Assembly (NCBI RefSeq): GCF_026627425.1
Contig: NZ_JAPNLH010000021.1
Coordinates: forward strand, 1 to 52,104
Reading direction: 5' to 3'
Origin: Arthrobacter endolithicus
Lineage (GTDB): Bacteria > Actinomycetota > Actinomycetes > Actinomycetales > Micrococcaceae
Length of the DNA: 52,104 nucleotides
Part shown: positions 34,069 to 42,209 of the stretch, in pieces
Numbering within the stretch: the stretch's first letter is position 1
Layout of the letters: the number at the start of each line of letters is the position of its first letter
The notes under the pieces: generated by a model
What the model was told of the DNA's origin: nothing
The model's database searches: none
The model's input: the letters and a program-made list of their open reading frames with translations, nothing else
Program-made: the position numbers and the translations under genes

Positions 34069-34114
34069 TCACACCGAATAAGTGTTGGGCGTCCCGGGCC
34101 CGGGACACCCAACA
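34069..34114 (+). promoter_or_regulatory. TCACACCGAA box and large leader hairpin (locus 2)
   Basis: TCACACCGAA (34069-34078) is followed by a 16-bp-arm inverted repeat, TGTTGGGCGTCCCGGG (34083-34098) with CCCGGGACACCCAACA (34099-34114), one mismatch and no loop. The CHRD gene starts 22 bp on. The same box precedes the first CHRD gene. A hairpin of this strength just ahead of a gene could stall transcription or protect the mRNA end. Confidence 0.5.
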
Positions 34115-34135
34115 TTGGCTGCAAAGGATATTTAC

Positions 34136-35308
34136 ATGTCTAGGAAATCACGCTTGTTGCTTGCTCCTGTGGTGCTTATGGGCGCCCTTGCCCTGGTCGG
34201 TGCGCCGGCGATGGCTGCGCCGTCGTCCTTGTTGACCGCGTCATCGATGACCGCTTTGCGGTCCAGCCCGGTGATGGCGGCCACCATCACGATCAAGAAT
34301 TATGCTTACTCGGCAGCTCCCGCGGTGGCTCCCGGGGCGAAGATCACCATTATGAACCAGGACACGGTGGCGCATACCGTGACTTCCGATACCGCTGGCG
34401 CTTTCGACGTCACGGTCCCGGCCGGTGGATCGGCCACGATCACCGCCCCGGCTACGGCCGGCAGTTATGCCTTCCACTGCAACTTCCATTCAAACATGCA
34501 CGGCTCTCTGGTGGTACAGCCGGCCGAAGCCGCAGCACCGGCCCCTGCACCGGCCCCAGCCCCGGCCCCGGCACCGGCGTCTGCCCCTGCGCCGGCCGCC
34601 GGGGCGGCAACGGCGTCGTACCAGGCGAATCTTGGTGCGATCAATGGCAGTAATGCCAGTGGTTCGGTGATGGTGAGTGTTTCCGGTGATCAGGCGACGG
34701 TGACGGAGAAGGTTTCTGGTCTGGCCGAGACGTTTGGGGGCAAGCCGTACCCGCACGTTCAGCACATTCACATTGGTGCCAAGGGTACGTGCCCGGCTCC
34801 GTCGGCTGATACCAGCGGTGACGGTGTGATCAGCACCACTGAGGGTGTTCCGGCGTATGGTGCGATTGGCGCCACGCTCTCCACCAGTGGCGATACTTCT
34901 CCGGCTGCGGGTACTGACCTGGCTGTAGCCGGGATGGGTTCTTCCTTCACTTACCAGCGCACGTTCACCCTCAACGCTGATACGGCTGCGTCGCTGAAGG
35001 CCGGGACCGCTGTCGTGGTCGTGCATGGTCTGGATCCGGCGACGCTGCCGGCTGCTGCGCAGAAGGAACCTAGTGACCTGGTGCCGTCGTTGCCGTTGGC
35101 GGCGACGTCCCCGGCCCTGTGTGGGACGTTGGTTGCTTCGCAGATGACGTCCATGCCCGGTGGGGCTCCGGGAACCGGCGTGGTGAACGCAGCCGCGACC
35201 ACGTCTTCCACTGGTGCTGACGTTGGCATGATTGCTGCCGGTGGCGGGCTGCTGCTTGCTGCGGGTGCGACATTCATGCTCCGCCGCAAGACCGGGGCCA
35301 AGGCTTAG
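34136..35308 (+). CDS. Cupredoxin-CHRD fusion surface protein
   Basis: A 390-residue exported protein. Signal peptide 1-27 (LLLAPVVLMGALALVGAPAMA). Residues about 45-125 are a cupredoxin with type 1 copper ligands: His in DTVAHTVTSD, and Cys, His and Met in FHCNFHSNMHG. A Pro/Ala spacer ([10 protein letters not shown]) leads to a CHRD-like domain nearly identical to that of the protein at 27176-27970, including PHVQHIHIG and the two cysteines. The anchor TSSTGADVGMIAAGGGLLLA plus RRKTGAKA ends it. It should display a copper site on the cell surface. The frame opens at 34082, but ATG 34136 starts the signal peptide. It is followed by a sortase remnant, so it may depend on the sortase at 26463. 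Confidence 0.88.
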   Translation: MSRKSRLLLAPVVLMGALALVGAPAMAAPSSLLTASSMTALRSSPVMAATITIKNYAYSAAPAVAPGAKITIMNQDTVAHTVTSDTAGAFDVTVPAGGSATITAPATAGSYAFHCNFHSNMHGSLVVQPAEAAAPAPAPAPAPAPAPASAPAPAAGAATASYQANLGAINGSNASGSVMVSVSGDQATVTEKVSGLAETFGGKPYPHVQHIHIGAKGTCPAPSADTSGDGVISTTEGVPAYGAIGATLSTSGDTSPAAGTDLAVAGMGSSFTYQRTFTLNADTAASLKAGTAVVVVHGLDPATLPAAAQKEPSDLVPSLPLAATSPALCGTLVASQMTSMPGGAPGTGVVNAAATTSSTGADVGMIAAGGGLLLAAGATFMLRRKTGAKA

Positions 35309-35346
35309 AGGGTTGCGGATCTGTCGGGAAGGATAGAACGGTTCCG

Positions 35347-35510
35347 ATGAGCCGTTTTATCAGTGGCCGCCGTGGACGTTATGCGGTGTCCGCGGTGGCC
35401 ACGGTTTTGTTGGCCGGTGGGGCGATAACGGTTGGTATCTGGTTTGCGTCCCGGTGCCGACACGGCCCCGCTGGCGGCCGCCGGAACCAGCGCTGTGATT
35501 TAACCAATTT
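35347..35510 (+). pseudogene. Class F sortase, N-terminal remnant
   Basis: Begins MSRFISGRRGRYAVSAVATV and LLAGGAITVG, clearly related to the start of the sortase at 27158 (NNGRRGRFIASAAAAM, LLAGGAVTIG). After ITVG the frame shifts; read in the other frame it goes LRPGADTAPLAAAGTSAVI and stops near 35500. The catalytic domain is gone. It follows the CHRD gene just as the intact sortase does in locus 1. Confidence 0.7.
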
Positions 35511-35526
35511 TTGGAGATGGAACGGC

Positions 35527-35979
35527 ATGCTTATCAGGACAAAAGGAACGTACGTTGCTCTTGCAGCAGCGGTGCTGCTGGTCAGTGGTTGCGGGGCATC
35601 CGGTAGCGGGGGCAGCCCCTCCCCAGCTGCGGCTGCCCCCGCGACATCTGCGTCGTCGCCGTCGTCGGCCGCAGTGGCCGGGTCCTTGGCCCCGGCATCC
35701 GCTGCTGCCACCGGATCTGACACGGCCGCCGCTGCCGCGACCATTCACATCAAGGACTTTGCTTATCAGGGCCCTGCCAGTGTCGCTGCCGGTGCGATGG
35801 TGACTGTGATGAACATGGACAGCCAGGCGCACACCGTTACCGCAGATGAGGGCAGCGCCTTCGACGTCACCATCAAGGCGGGTCAGAGCGCGACCTTCAA
35901 GGCGCCGGATAAGGCCGGGACCTACGGGTACCACTGCACTTTCCACAGCAACATGCACGGCATGCTGGTCGTCAAATGA
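35527..35979 (+). CDS. Cupredoxin-domain lipoprotein
   Basis: A 150-residue copper-binding lipoprotein. The signal LAAAVLLVSGCGAS has a clear lipobox (VSGC), so the mature protein is anchored by lipid on Cys. A Ser/Ala-rich linker of about 50 residues leads to the cupredoxin: TIHIKDFAYQGPASVAAG, His in SQAHTVTADEG, and Cys, His and Met in YHCTFHSNMHGMLVVK. It is close in sequence to the cupredoxin half of the fusion protein upstream. GGAG sits 11 bp before ATG 35527; a longer frame from 35347 only reads through the sortase remnant. Likely roles are electron transfer or copper handling outside the membrane. Its stop overlaps the next start (ATGA). Confidence 0.88.
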   Translation: MLIRTKGTYVALAAAVLLVSGCGASGSGGSPSPAAAAPATSASSPSSAAVAGSLAPASAAATGSDTAAAAATIHIKDFAYQGPASVAAGAMVTVMNMDSQAHTVTADEGSAFDVTIKAGQSATFKAPDKAGTYGYHCTFHSNMHGMLVVK

Positions 35980-36416
35980 CGTCGCGGGTGCGGGCGCGTC
36001 GAAAGCGGATTTCCGTCATGGACGTCGTGCTGCGGATCCTGATCGCCGCCGCCCTTGTCATTGACGCGGTCGTCCATTTCACGCTTGCCCCCGGCTACCA
36101 GCTATCCGCGCCGGACGGGATCGGGGGTGGGAACTTGTTTCGCATCGAGGCGGTCGCAGCCCTTGTTGCAGCGATCTACCTCCTCATCCGCTCGAGCCGT
36201 CCCGCTTATGGTTTCGCCCTGCTGGTCGCCGGAGCGGGATTCATTGCCGTGATCCTCTACCGCTACGTCGACATTCCGGCGCTGGGACCGATTCCCGGCA
36301 TGTATGAGCCCGTCTGGTTCTTCGAAAAATCCCTCAGCGCGATCGCCGAAGCCGCTGGCGCCATCCTCGCGGGGATCGGCTTGGCCCGAGTCCGGCGGGA
36401 TCGTACCGCAGCCTGA
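35976..36416 (+). CDS. Four-helix membrane protein, DoxX-like size
   Basis: A 146-residue integral membrane protein with four hydrophobic segments: VVLRILIAAALVIDAVVHFTL, LFRIEAVAALVAAIYLLI, YGFALLVAGAGFIAVILYRYV and LSAIAEAAGAILAGIGLARV. The His in VVHFTLAPGY and Arg/Glu in FRIEA are set in the membrane, reminiscent of small DoxX/quinone-linked proteins, but I do not recognise a defined family. The start overlaps the cupredoxin lipoprotein stop by 4 bp (ATG 35976); an internal ATG at 36021 would also give all helices. Tight coupling suggests a membrane partner of the copper lipoprotein (inference). Confidence 0.75.
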   Translation: MTSRVRARRKRISVMDVVLRILIAAALVIDAVVHFTLAPGYQLSAPDGIGGGNLFRIEAVAALVAAIYLLIRSSRPAYGFALLVAGAGFIAVILYRYVDIPALGPIPGMYEPVWFFEKSLSAIAEAAGAILAGIGLARVRRDRTAA

Positions 36417-36531
36417 GGGCGTTTGAGCCCAAGGGCGACACCAAGCTATTGATGAGTCTTGTCGTGGGCCAGGCCAGACCTCCAGGTGCAGCTACTATGA
36501 CCTTGGGAGTTTCCTTGGTCGGGGAAAGGAA

Positions 36532-37755
36532 ATGATAGTTATGGCAGATGGTCCTCTCACGGACACTTTTGGGATGGTGCTTGCTGGCCGGTACAAGATC
36601 GTTCGGTTGATCGGGCGGGGCATGACAGCGTCTGTGTACCAAGCGCGGGATGATGTTCTGGGCCGGGACGTGGCCTTGAAGCTGTTTCCCGCCCACCTGG
36701 TCGGCTCAGACGAGTTGCACCGGTACCGGGCAGAAATAGAGCTCCTGGCTACTTTCAACCATCCTGCCCTAGTCACTCTTTACGATGCCGGAACAGACAC
36801 GCGTCTTCCGGATGAGCCTCGGACTTTCCTGGTCATGGAACTCATTGAAGGGACGGACCTCCACGCCCGGCTTCACAACGCCAAGCCACTCCCGCCGGAG
36901 TATGTTTCCCGGATCGGAGCGGAATTGACCTCGGCCCTTGACTACGTTCACGGCCGCGGGGTTATCCACCGTGACGTGAAACCGGGAAACATTCTTCTCA
37001 CCTCCGATTGCGGTGGGAGTGCACCGGTGGCTAAACTAGCCGATTTCGGCATCGCCCGTATCATTGACGGCACGCGCGTGACCGCTACCGGGACCACCGT
37101 CGGAACGGCGGCGTATCTGAGCCCTGAGCAGGCCACCGGGCGTGTCCTTGGCCCTTCCAGCGATATTTACTCTTTGGGTCTTGTCCTTCTCGAATGCCTG
37201 ACAGGGACTCTTGAGTACCCGGGGGGCGCGGTGGAATCAGCCGTTGCCAGGGTCCATCGCTCCCCGCGGGTTCCACCGGAACTTGGTTCCCAGTGGTCGT
37301 GGTTGCTCTCGGCCATGACGGCGATGGAACCATCAGCCCGGGCCACGGCCAAGGACGTTGAGGCCATGCTTCGACACATATCAGTCTCCGGAACACCGGA
37401 AGGGTTGAGTGGCGGTTCAACGATGGTCCTGCCCGAAGCCCCTACACAGCCTGTCCTGACCGGCGTCCCCACCATCCGCGCCCCCGCCCTGATTCCCACA
37501 CTCCCCAGCGAAGACGAGGAGGCCGCCTGGCCCCCGCTCACTGGTGGGAGGCGGGTAGAGCGTGCTCCGGTGCGCAGGCGCCTATGGATGACGGCCGCGG
37601 GATTGGTCCTGGCCGTCCTGGCGGTCGTTGTCGTGGTCTTTTCAGTGTCATTTGCCCACCCCGCTGCGAGAAATCCTGGCCTAACAACGTATCCAAGTGT
37701 CCCCGGACCCCTCGGACAGCACCTGGAGCAGTTGCAAAAGAGCGTGAGGCCATGA
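36532..37755 (+). CDS. PknB-like Ser/Thr protein kinase
   Basis: A 407-residue membrane-anchored kinase. The kinase domain spans about 15-285: glycine loop [18 protein letters not shown] lysine [18 protein letters not shown], catalytic loop [22 protein letters not shown] (DFG), activation segment with [20 protein letters not shown], and [18 protein letters not shown] linker follows, then one transmembrane helix ([20 protein letters not shown]) near 355 and a short outer tail without PASTA domains. GGGGAAAGGAA precedes ATG 36532. The gene overlaps the next one by 4 bp, so the kinase and the proline-rich lipoprotein are made together. A role in signalling about the envelope is likely. Confidence 0.92.
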   Translation: MIVMADGPLTDTFGMVLAGRYKIVRLIGRGMTASVYQARDDVLGRDVALKLFPAHLVGSDELHRYRAEIELLATFNHPALVTLYDAGTDTRLPDEPRTFLVMELIEGTDLHARLHNAKPLPPEYVSRIGAELTSALDYVHGRGVIHRDVKPGNILLTSDCGGSAPVAKLADFGIARIIDGTRVTATGTTVGTAAYLSPEQATGRVLGPSSDIYSLGLVLLECLTGTLEYPGGAVESAVARVHRSPRVPPELGSQWSWLLSAMTAMEPSARATAKDVEAMLRHISVSGTPEGLSGGSTMVLPEAPTQPVLTGVPTIRAPALIPTLPSEDEEAAWPPLTGGRRVERAPVRRRLWMTAAGLVLAVLAVVVVVFSVSFAHPAARNPGLTTYPSVPGPLGQHLEQLQKSVRP

Positions 37756-38480
37756 GTAAGAAACAGAAGCTACGGTTGTGCGAGATAGCAATGGTGGTAA
37801 TTGCTGCCTCCATCCTCACCGGCTGCACTTCCACCCCGGCGGACATCAAACCCGGTGCATCAGCGACACTGCAGGCACGGGTCCTGACATTGACCCAGCA
37901 AGCGGCCAACAAGGACTTCGGAGCCGCTGCTTTAACCCTGGACGGGCTCACCAGCGACCTGCAAAACGCGGCCGCGAATGGTGACATCTCATTTGCCCGT
38001 AACCAGGACATCAAAAACGCCATCGACCTTATCCGCGCAGATCTGGCCGCCACGGTACGCACCCCCACACCCCAAGTCACACTGGAACCCGTGCCCGTAC
38101 CCGGACCTACACTCGTACCGGCGCCGGCGCCGGTGCCTGTCCCTGCACCCGCACCTATTCCAGCACCGGGGCCCTCAACCGCCCCCTCAACGTTGCCCTC
38201 ACCCGCACCGGTGCAGCCCGCAACCGTACCGGCACCGTCACCCGTACCGGCACCGGCCCCCACCCCCGCACCGGCGCCCACCCCCGCACCAGCACCGGCA
38301 CCGGCCTCCACCCCCGTACCGGCGCCTACCCCCGTACCGGCACCGTCCCCCGTACCGGCGCCCACCCCCGCACCAGCACCGGCACCGGCCCCCACCCTCG
38401 CACCGGCGCCTACCCCGGCACCGGCGCCTACGCCCGCACCGGTGCCTACCCCGGCACCGTCACCCCCCGCCGGCGCTTAG
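37752..38480 (+). CDS. Proline-rich lipoprotein
   Basis: A 242-residue lipoprotein. The signal [16 protein letters not shown] has a good lipobox (LTGC). Residues about 25-100 form a small helical domain ([21 protein letters not shown] ... IDLIRADL overall), and the remaining 140 residues are low-complexity PAP/PTP repeats ([16 protein letters not shown]). Such tails can span the wall. The ATG overlaps the kinase stop (ATGA at 37752-37755), so it is a candidate partner, sensor or substrate of the kinase. The helical part is not assigned to a family I know. The repeats are also rich in direct DNA repeats and likely to change length. Confidence 0.75.
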   Translation: MSKKQKLRLCEIAMVVIAASILTGCTSTPADIKPGASATLQARVLTLTQQAANKDFGAAALTLDGLTSDLQNAAANGDISFARNQDIKNAIDLIRADLAATVRTPTPQVTLEPVPVPGPTLVPAPAPVPVPAPAPIPAPGPSTAPSTLPSPAPVQPATVPAPSPVPAPAPTPAPAPTPAPAPAPASTPVPAPTPVPAPSPVPAPTPAPAPAPAPTLAPAPTPAPAPTPAPVPTPAPSPPAGA

Positions 38481-38898
38481 CCTTAATCCACCGCTGGACT
38501 GATGGTGTATCCCGGGATGGAGTTTGCTGAATTGTTCGGGTTTGTGCATGCGGAAGGCTCCGGCCCCGCTGCCGGTGGTGTTCCACGGTGGGTCCTTGAT
38601 CGTTGTGGTCGGGGGCTGCGGGGTTAGGTCTTCGCCGGCTGGGGAAAGGTGCCGGTGACCAGGGCCGTCTAGGCTCTCTGCCAGGGCCGGTCGGCGGGGA
38701 GGTGAAGGCGGAGCTTCGTTGCGGAGGATGCGATTCTGTCCGGGACGCTGATCAGTTGGCGCCGGATCGTTCCGGTCCGGGCTTTCGCCAGCCCTTTCCC
38801 TGCCGCTGTTGCGGCGGCACGGGTGAGGCCATATCAGCCAGACTCGTTAGAGACCGCTTGAACGAGAATAGAGGCTGAAGGCGGGGGGATGCTTCACG
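38481..38898. other. Gene-free stretch
   Basis: No gene I can support between the lipoprotein and the transposase remains. Confidence 0.4.
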
Positions 38899-39130
38899 AT
38901 GACCACGGGCACCACCACTCCAGCAGGAACGGGCCGGCCCGTACCGGAGGAATCAATCAGTCAGGACCGGAGGCGCCGGAGCAGGGCCACCGAGCCAAAC
39001 GGTCGGCACGCAGGACCTTTAGCGCCGAGTTCAAACGAGCGATCGTTCGAAAATACGATGCGGCACCGATGGGATCAAAGGGTGATGCCATGGCAGCATT
39101 CCTTTGCCGTATGAAGACCGGCACTTTCTG
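38899..39130 (+). pseudogene. Transposase N-terminal remnant
   Basis: The start MTTGTTTPAGTGRPVPE is in one frame, and the continuation RRTFSAEFKRAIVRKYDAAP and GSKGDA is in another, so a frameshift separates them. RRTFSAEFKxxIVxxYDAAPxGxKG is the usual opening of OrfA-type helix-turn-helix transposases in actinobacteria. Similarity ends at about 39095. Confidence 0.55.
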
Positions 39131-39198
39131 GGTCTGGCCATTGTTGACGCCAAACGGCTTCGCGCGGAAGGCGGACCGGGCGCTGGAGTCGGACCGGC

Positions 39199-39400
39199 GC
39201 CGAAGTATCAGCGACCAGCGGGAGTGTCGAGTTTGATGCGTTTGCTCCCAGGTTGCGGGAGTATTTAGTGAAGACGCAGACGATGCCGGCCGCGACACTC
39301 GCGGGGCGGTGTCGCAGAATCGAGGCAGGAACTCGAAGGTGCGAGATGGTCCACAAGCGTCGCTTCGAACCCGGTCATCCCGCGGATCTGTCGGAAATCC
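39199..39400 (+). pseudogene. IS21 IstA-like fragment
   Basis: Two pieces in different frames, APKYQRPAG and then FDAFAPRLREYLVKTQTMPA followed by ATLAGR, fit the region after the helix-turn-helix of IS21-family IstA transposases (PPKYxR ... FxPRxRELLxxxPTMPA). The following residues do not fit, and a stop comes at about 39405. Both ends are lost. Confidence 0.5.
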
Positions 39401-39524
39401 GGAAGTGACACGGCGCCGCTACATTAAGATCACGTCAGACTGTCCGCCATCAATGTCACGGATGATGAGCCGAAGGGTCTTGAGCAACGCAGCGGCTGGT
39501 TCGGCTCGACCGTTGACCCGCGGG

Positions 39525-39660
39525 GGAGGTGTGTTGTTTGTTGAGGCAAGAAACCGGAAGCACCCCACACTTCGTGTCCACTTTACCAGCGAGCCGGCTG
39601 CGATGAGTCGAGCGGGGGAGTTCAGCCTCGGCCATTTATGCTCCAGCCCTCGTCCTGGCA
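39525..39660 (+). repeat. Dispersed element, copy 3
   Basis: The longest copy: TTTGTTGAGGCAAGAAACCG, CACCCCACACTTCGTGTCCA, TTTACCAGCG and the downstream arm GGGAGTTCAGCCTCGGCCAT. The arm joins the transposase remnant at 39640-39895, which suggests that the repeat is the 3' end of that element left after an internal deletion. Confidence 0.65.
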
Positions 39661-39895
39661 CGGGGTTCCCTGCACGGCCCAGCACAGCCGCAGTGCCTCC
39701 ATCACCGGCTCCCCATACAGCGGTGGCCGCGGCTTGACTTCCTTCAGGACCAGCGCCGGCCGCAACGTCTTCCTGGCATGGTCTCGATGCCACTGCGTCA
39801 GCGCACACAGCTCATCCAGAATCACCTATTTGCCGGCCCAGTCCGAACGAACATAGCGGGTCACCATGGCCTTCGTAACAGCTCGGCGCTCACTC
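39640..39895 (-). pseudogene. ISNCY/integrase-core transposase, N-terminal remnant
   Basis: Reading from about 39895: MSERRAVTKAMVTRYVRSDW, then AGK, a TAG stop at about 39826 where the family has Gln, then VILDELCALTQWHRDHARKT, LRPALVLKEVKPRPP and YGEPVMEALRLCWAVQGTPC. This is the N-terminus of a large integrase-core transposase family common in actinobacteria. It ends at CQDEG, where the repeat arm begins; the catalytic core is missing. Confidence 0.6.
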
Positions 39896-40061
39896 ATCAA
39901 TAGCTCCATGGCTCACAGTGCCGGACCAGCAAACACCGTCCCGGCAGAGACCCCGCTACGCGGGCATTACCAAATGATTCTTCGATAGGAGCTACGCGGG
40001 CATCTTTGATGAGTAAATGCGCGGGCTATGCTGTCACGCGGGATTGTGTCATCATTTCCCC

Positions 40062-41402
40062 ATGGTTGCTGGCCAGGCCGAGAAGGATGAACTCAAGCAC
40101 GCGATCGAGCTGCTACCCAAGTTTGACGATCGTGTGATTGATCTTGGTGCCGAGGTAATTTCCGTGCTTGCTTTTCCTGAGCGGTGGATTCACTGGCGAA
40201 ACGAAGCGCTCGACCTTTTGGAAGGGCGGAAAGCCAGGCGCCGAGTCGTGGTGGATTGCACTACGCCCGACATCAGTTGGGACCATGCGAATTGGTTCGA
40301 TGTCGGTGCCACGGAAGCGGCCACGTTGTTACCGTTGGCTTTGATCCGTAAGCAGCCAGTTCTGGCCCTTGAGGTCAGAGACGGTTCCGGATTAATTGTT
40401 CCAACGCTGGGTCGCCGTGCCAATACATTGCTTGCCGCCGCGGCGATGACATTCATCGTTTGGCAGGCAGTGGAAGCTGATGCTGACCGAATCATGAGGT
40501 ACTGGCCTCGTGTGGCCGCTGTGGCGACGGCAGATCCTGTTAGGGCGATGCAACACGCAAACATACTGATTCGTGATCTGGGCTTGCAGGAGATGAACAG
40601 CATGATCGTTCGGTCTCTCGCGGAATGCTTTCCGTTAGCACTGGTTTTACCGCGCGACACGCTAGGTCAGCGACGGGTCTTTCAGTATTCGTATCATTGG
40701 GAGATGTCTGCAACGGGCCACCGCTTGCGGCTATTCTTTGCGAGCCTCGGCTGGGCTTCGTTCAAATGGAAGACCGAATTGGGGCTGCTCTACTTTGCCG
40801 AGTCTTATCATTTTGAGTGCGCAGCACCACCGGGACTGATCATATCTGGATTGGAACTTCCGCGAGACGCCACTGGATCCGTCCGCAGAAGTGGCCGCAG
40901 CCGCTATGTGGCGCACGCTGGTGGCAAATACACCTACACGGCGCCGGCAGTCGCAGAGAACGCCTTGATTGCGTTCGACCTAGATCCGGGGAGGCTTCTC
41001 CCACGGGTTCTCGCGGCCACGATAGCGGTGGCCTTTCTCTACGTAATCATGTTAGCGATACCGGGTCTCTCTGTGACGCTGACGTCGAAGTCGGCCAGTG
41101 GTGCGGCCGTTGCGCTGCTGCTATTCCTGCCAGCCTTATTCGTGGCGCTCAACGCGCGGGCTCCGGAGAACGCGATCGTGGGGGCCATGCAGCTACCCTT
41201 GCGGGTGCTCACTTTGGGATTGTCCCTCTCGCTCTTTGTCACAGGTGCGATCCTCATCATCTGCCAGGACTCGGACCTGATTCGGGCTGAATGGTGGCTA
41301 TCTCTTATATACGCTGCGCTCGGTGTGGTGTCATCATTAATAGGGATAACAAGACTGCATCTCAGGAACGGTGATAAAAATGTCTCACAAAAGCACGGTT
41401 AG
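40062..41402 (+). CDS. Orphan membrane protein, four C-terminal helices
   Basis: A 446-residue protein I do not recognise. The N-terminal 200 residues are soluble and mixed alpha/beta (RRVVVDCTTPDISWDHANWF, LALEVRDGSGLIVPTLGRRAN). A middle part of about 120 residues looks beta-rich (QYSYHWEMSATGHRLRLFF ... YVAHAGGKYTYTAP). The last 140 residues carry four hydrophobic segments, including VLAATIAVAFLYVIMLAIPG, VALLLFLPALFVAL, LGLSLSLFVTGAILII and WWLSLIYAALGVVSSLIG. The frame opens at 40017; ATG 40062 is preferred over ATG 40017 because the first 15 residues look non-coding. Its composition is less GC-rich than that of its neighbours, and it sits between transposase remnants and a catabolic island, so acquisition by transfer is likely. 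Confidence 0.7.
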   Translation: MVAGQAEKDELKHAIELLPKFDDRVIDLGAEVISVLAFPERWIHWRNEALDLLEGRKARRRVVVDCTTPDISWDHANWFDVGATEAATLLPLALIRKQPVLALEVRDGSGLIVPTLGRRANTLLAAAAMTFIVWQAVEADADRIMRYWPRVAAVATADPVRAMQHANILIRDLGLQEMNSMIVRSLAECFPLALVLPRDTLGQRRVFQYSYHWEMSATGHRLRLFFASLGWASFKWKTELGLLYFAESYHFECAAPPGLIISGLELPRDATGSVRRSGRSRYVAHAGGKYTYTAPAVAENALIAFDLDPGRLLPRVLAATIAVAFLYVIMLAIPGLSVTLTSKSASGAAVALLLFLPALFVALNARAPENAIVGAMQLPLRVLTLGLSLSLFVTGAILIICQDSDLIRAEWWLSLIYAALGVVSSLIGITRLHLRNGDKNVSQKHG

Positions 41403-41595
41403 CACGATACAACGCGGGTCTGATTCGGCGATGTACCTGATCCCCTCGGCCGAGGGCCGCCGCGACGATTCGGGCAATCCTCCGACTGTTGCCGGCTATC
41501 AAGAACAGAGGACCCAGTTGATGGCAGCGGTCCGAGACCGTTTGGCGCTCAGTTGCGAGACCGGAGACACAACCGCTCAGGGCAGCGGGACGTAA
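41380..41595 (+). CDS. Small hypothetical protein
   Basis: A possible 71-residue protein (MSHKSTVSTIQRGSDSAMYL...) whose ATG lies inside the end of the preceding membrane-protein gene, 8 bp after GGAACGG. No domain recognised. The overlap would fit a coupled pair, but the composition alone does not prove it is coded. Confidence 0.3.
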   Translation: MSHKSTVSTIQRGSDSAMYLIPSAEGRRDDSGNPPTVAGYQEQRTQLMAAVRDRLALSCETGDTTAQGSGT

Positions 41596-42209
41596 AGGGA
41601 CGTAAATAGTCCAAAAGCCTTGCCGCGGGGGTCTCATACCCTTGCTGCACCTCAGTGCATTCTGGGATGTATGACCAGCGGGTATTGGGCAGCCGCAGCC
41701 GAGGCGTTCCGAAGAGGTTACAACGCTGAACACTAAAGTGTCTCCCTGCGGTACATCTCGTGGTGTTGTTTCGGCGGGAAGTTTGAATCCGACAGGTGCT
41801 GTTCGGTGGCCGTCTATGGGCAGTTTGCCATGGCCGCTAACGGAAGTCCTCTGCACAGCGGTGCATCACCGGCGGACGGCGCTGTTATAGGCCCAGGTCT
41901 TTGGCTGCGAGGACCCAGTTGCGGGCCATCTCGTTCTGCGCATCAACGAGCTTCACCCGGGCAGACCCCCCATGATGACACGACACCGTTCGTCTCACAT
42001 GTTAAGACACTGCCGGCCCGCGAATGACTTTGCAGCCGCCCTGCTTCGAAGGTGGTCCCACGTGCTCGCCGACAAGTTGCACAACTTGATGACTGAAGCG
42101 GGAGCAGCGACTGACTAAGGTCTCTGGATGTACTGGGTTCAGAATGGGAAAGGCGACGGCCGCGCGATGGCTAGCCACTTGAATGCCGGGTAGCACGGCA
42201 CGTCGAGAA
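41596..42209. other. Gene-free stretch
   Basis: No gene I can support. It lies between the orphan membrane protein and the sugar-transport operon; GTGTCTCCCTGCGG at 41740 vaguely resembles the dispersed repeats. Confidence 0.4.

Noticed and set aside
37538-38395. A 285-residue Gly/Ala-rich open frame on the - strand (AGAGAGTGAG repeats)
   Set aside because: It is the antisense image of the PAP/PTP repeats of the lipoprotein and the end of the kinase gene.
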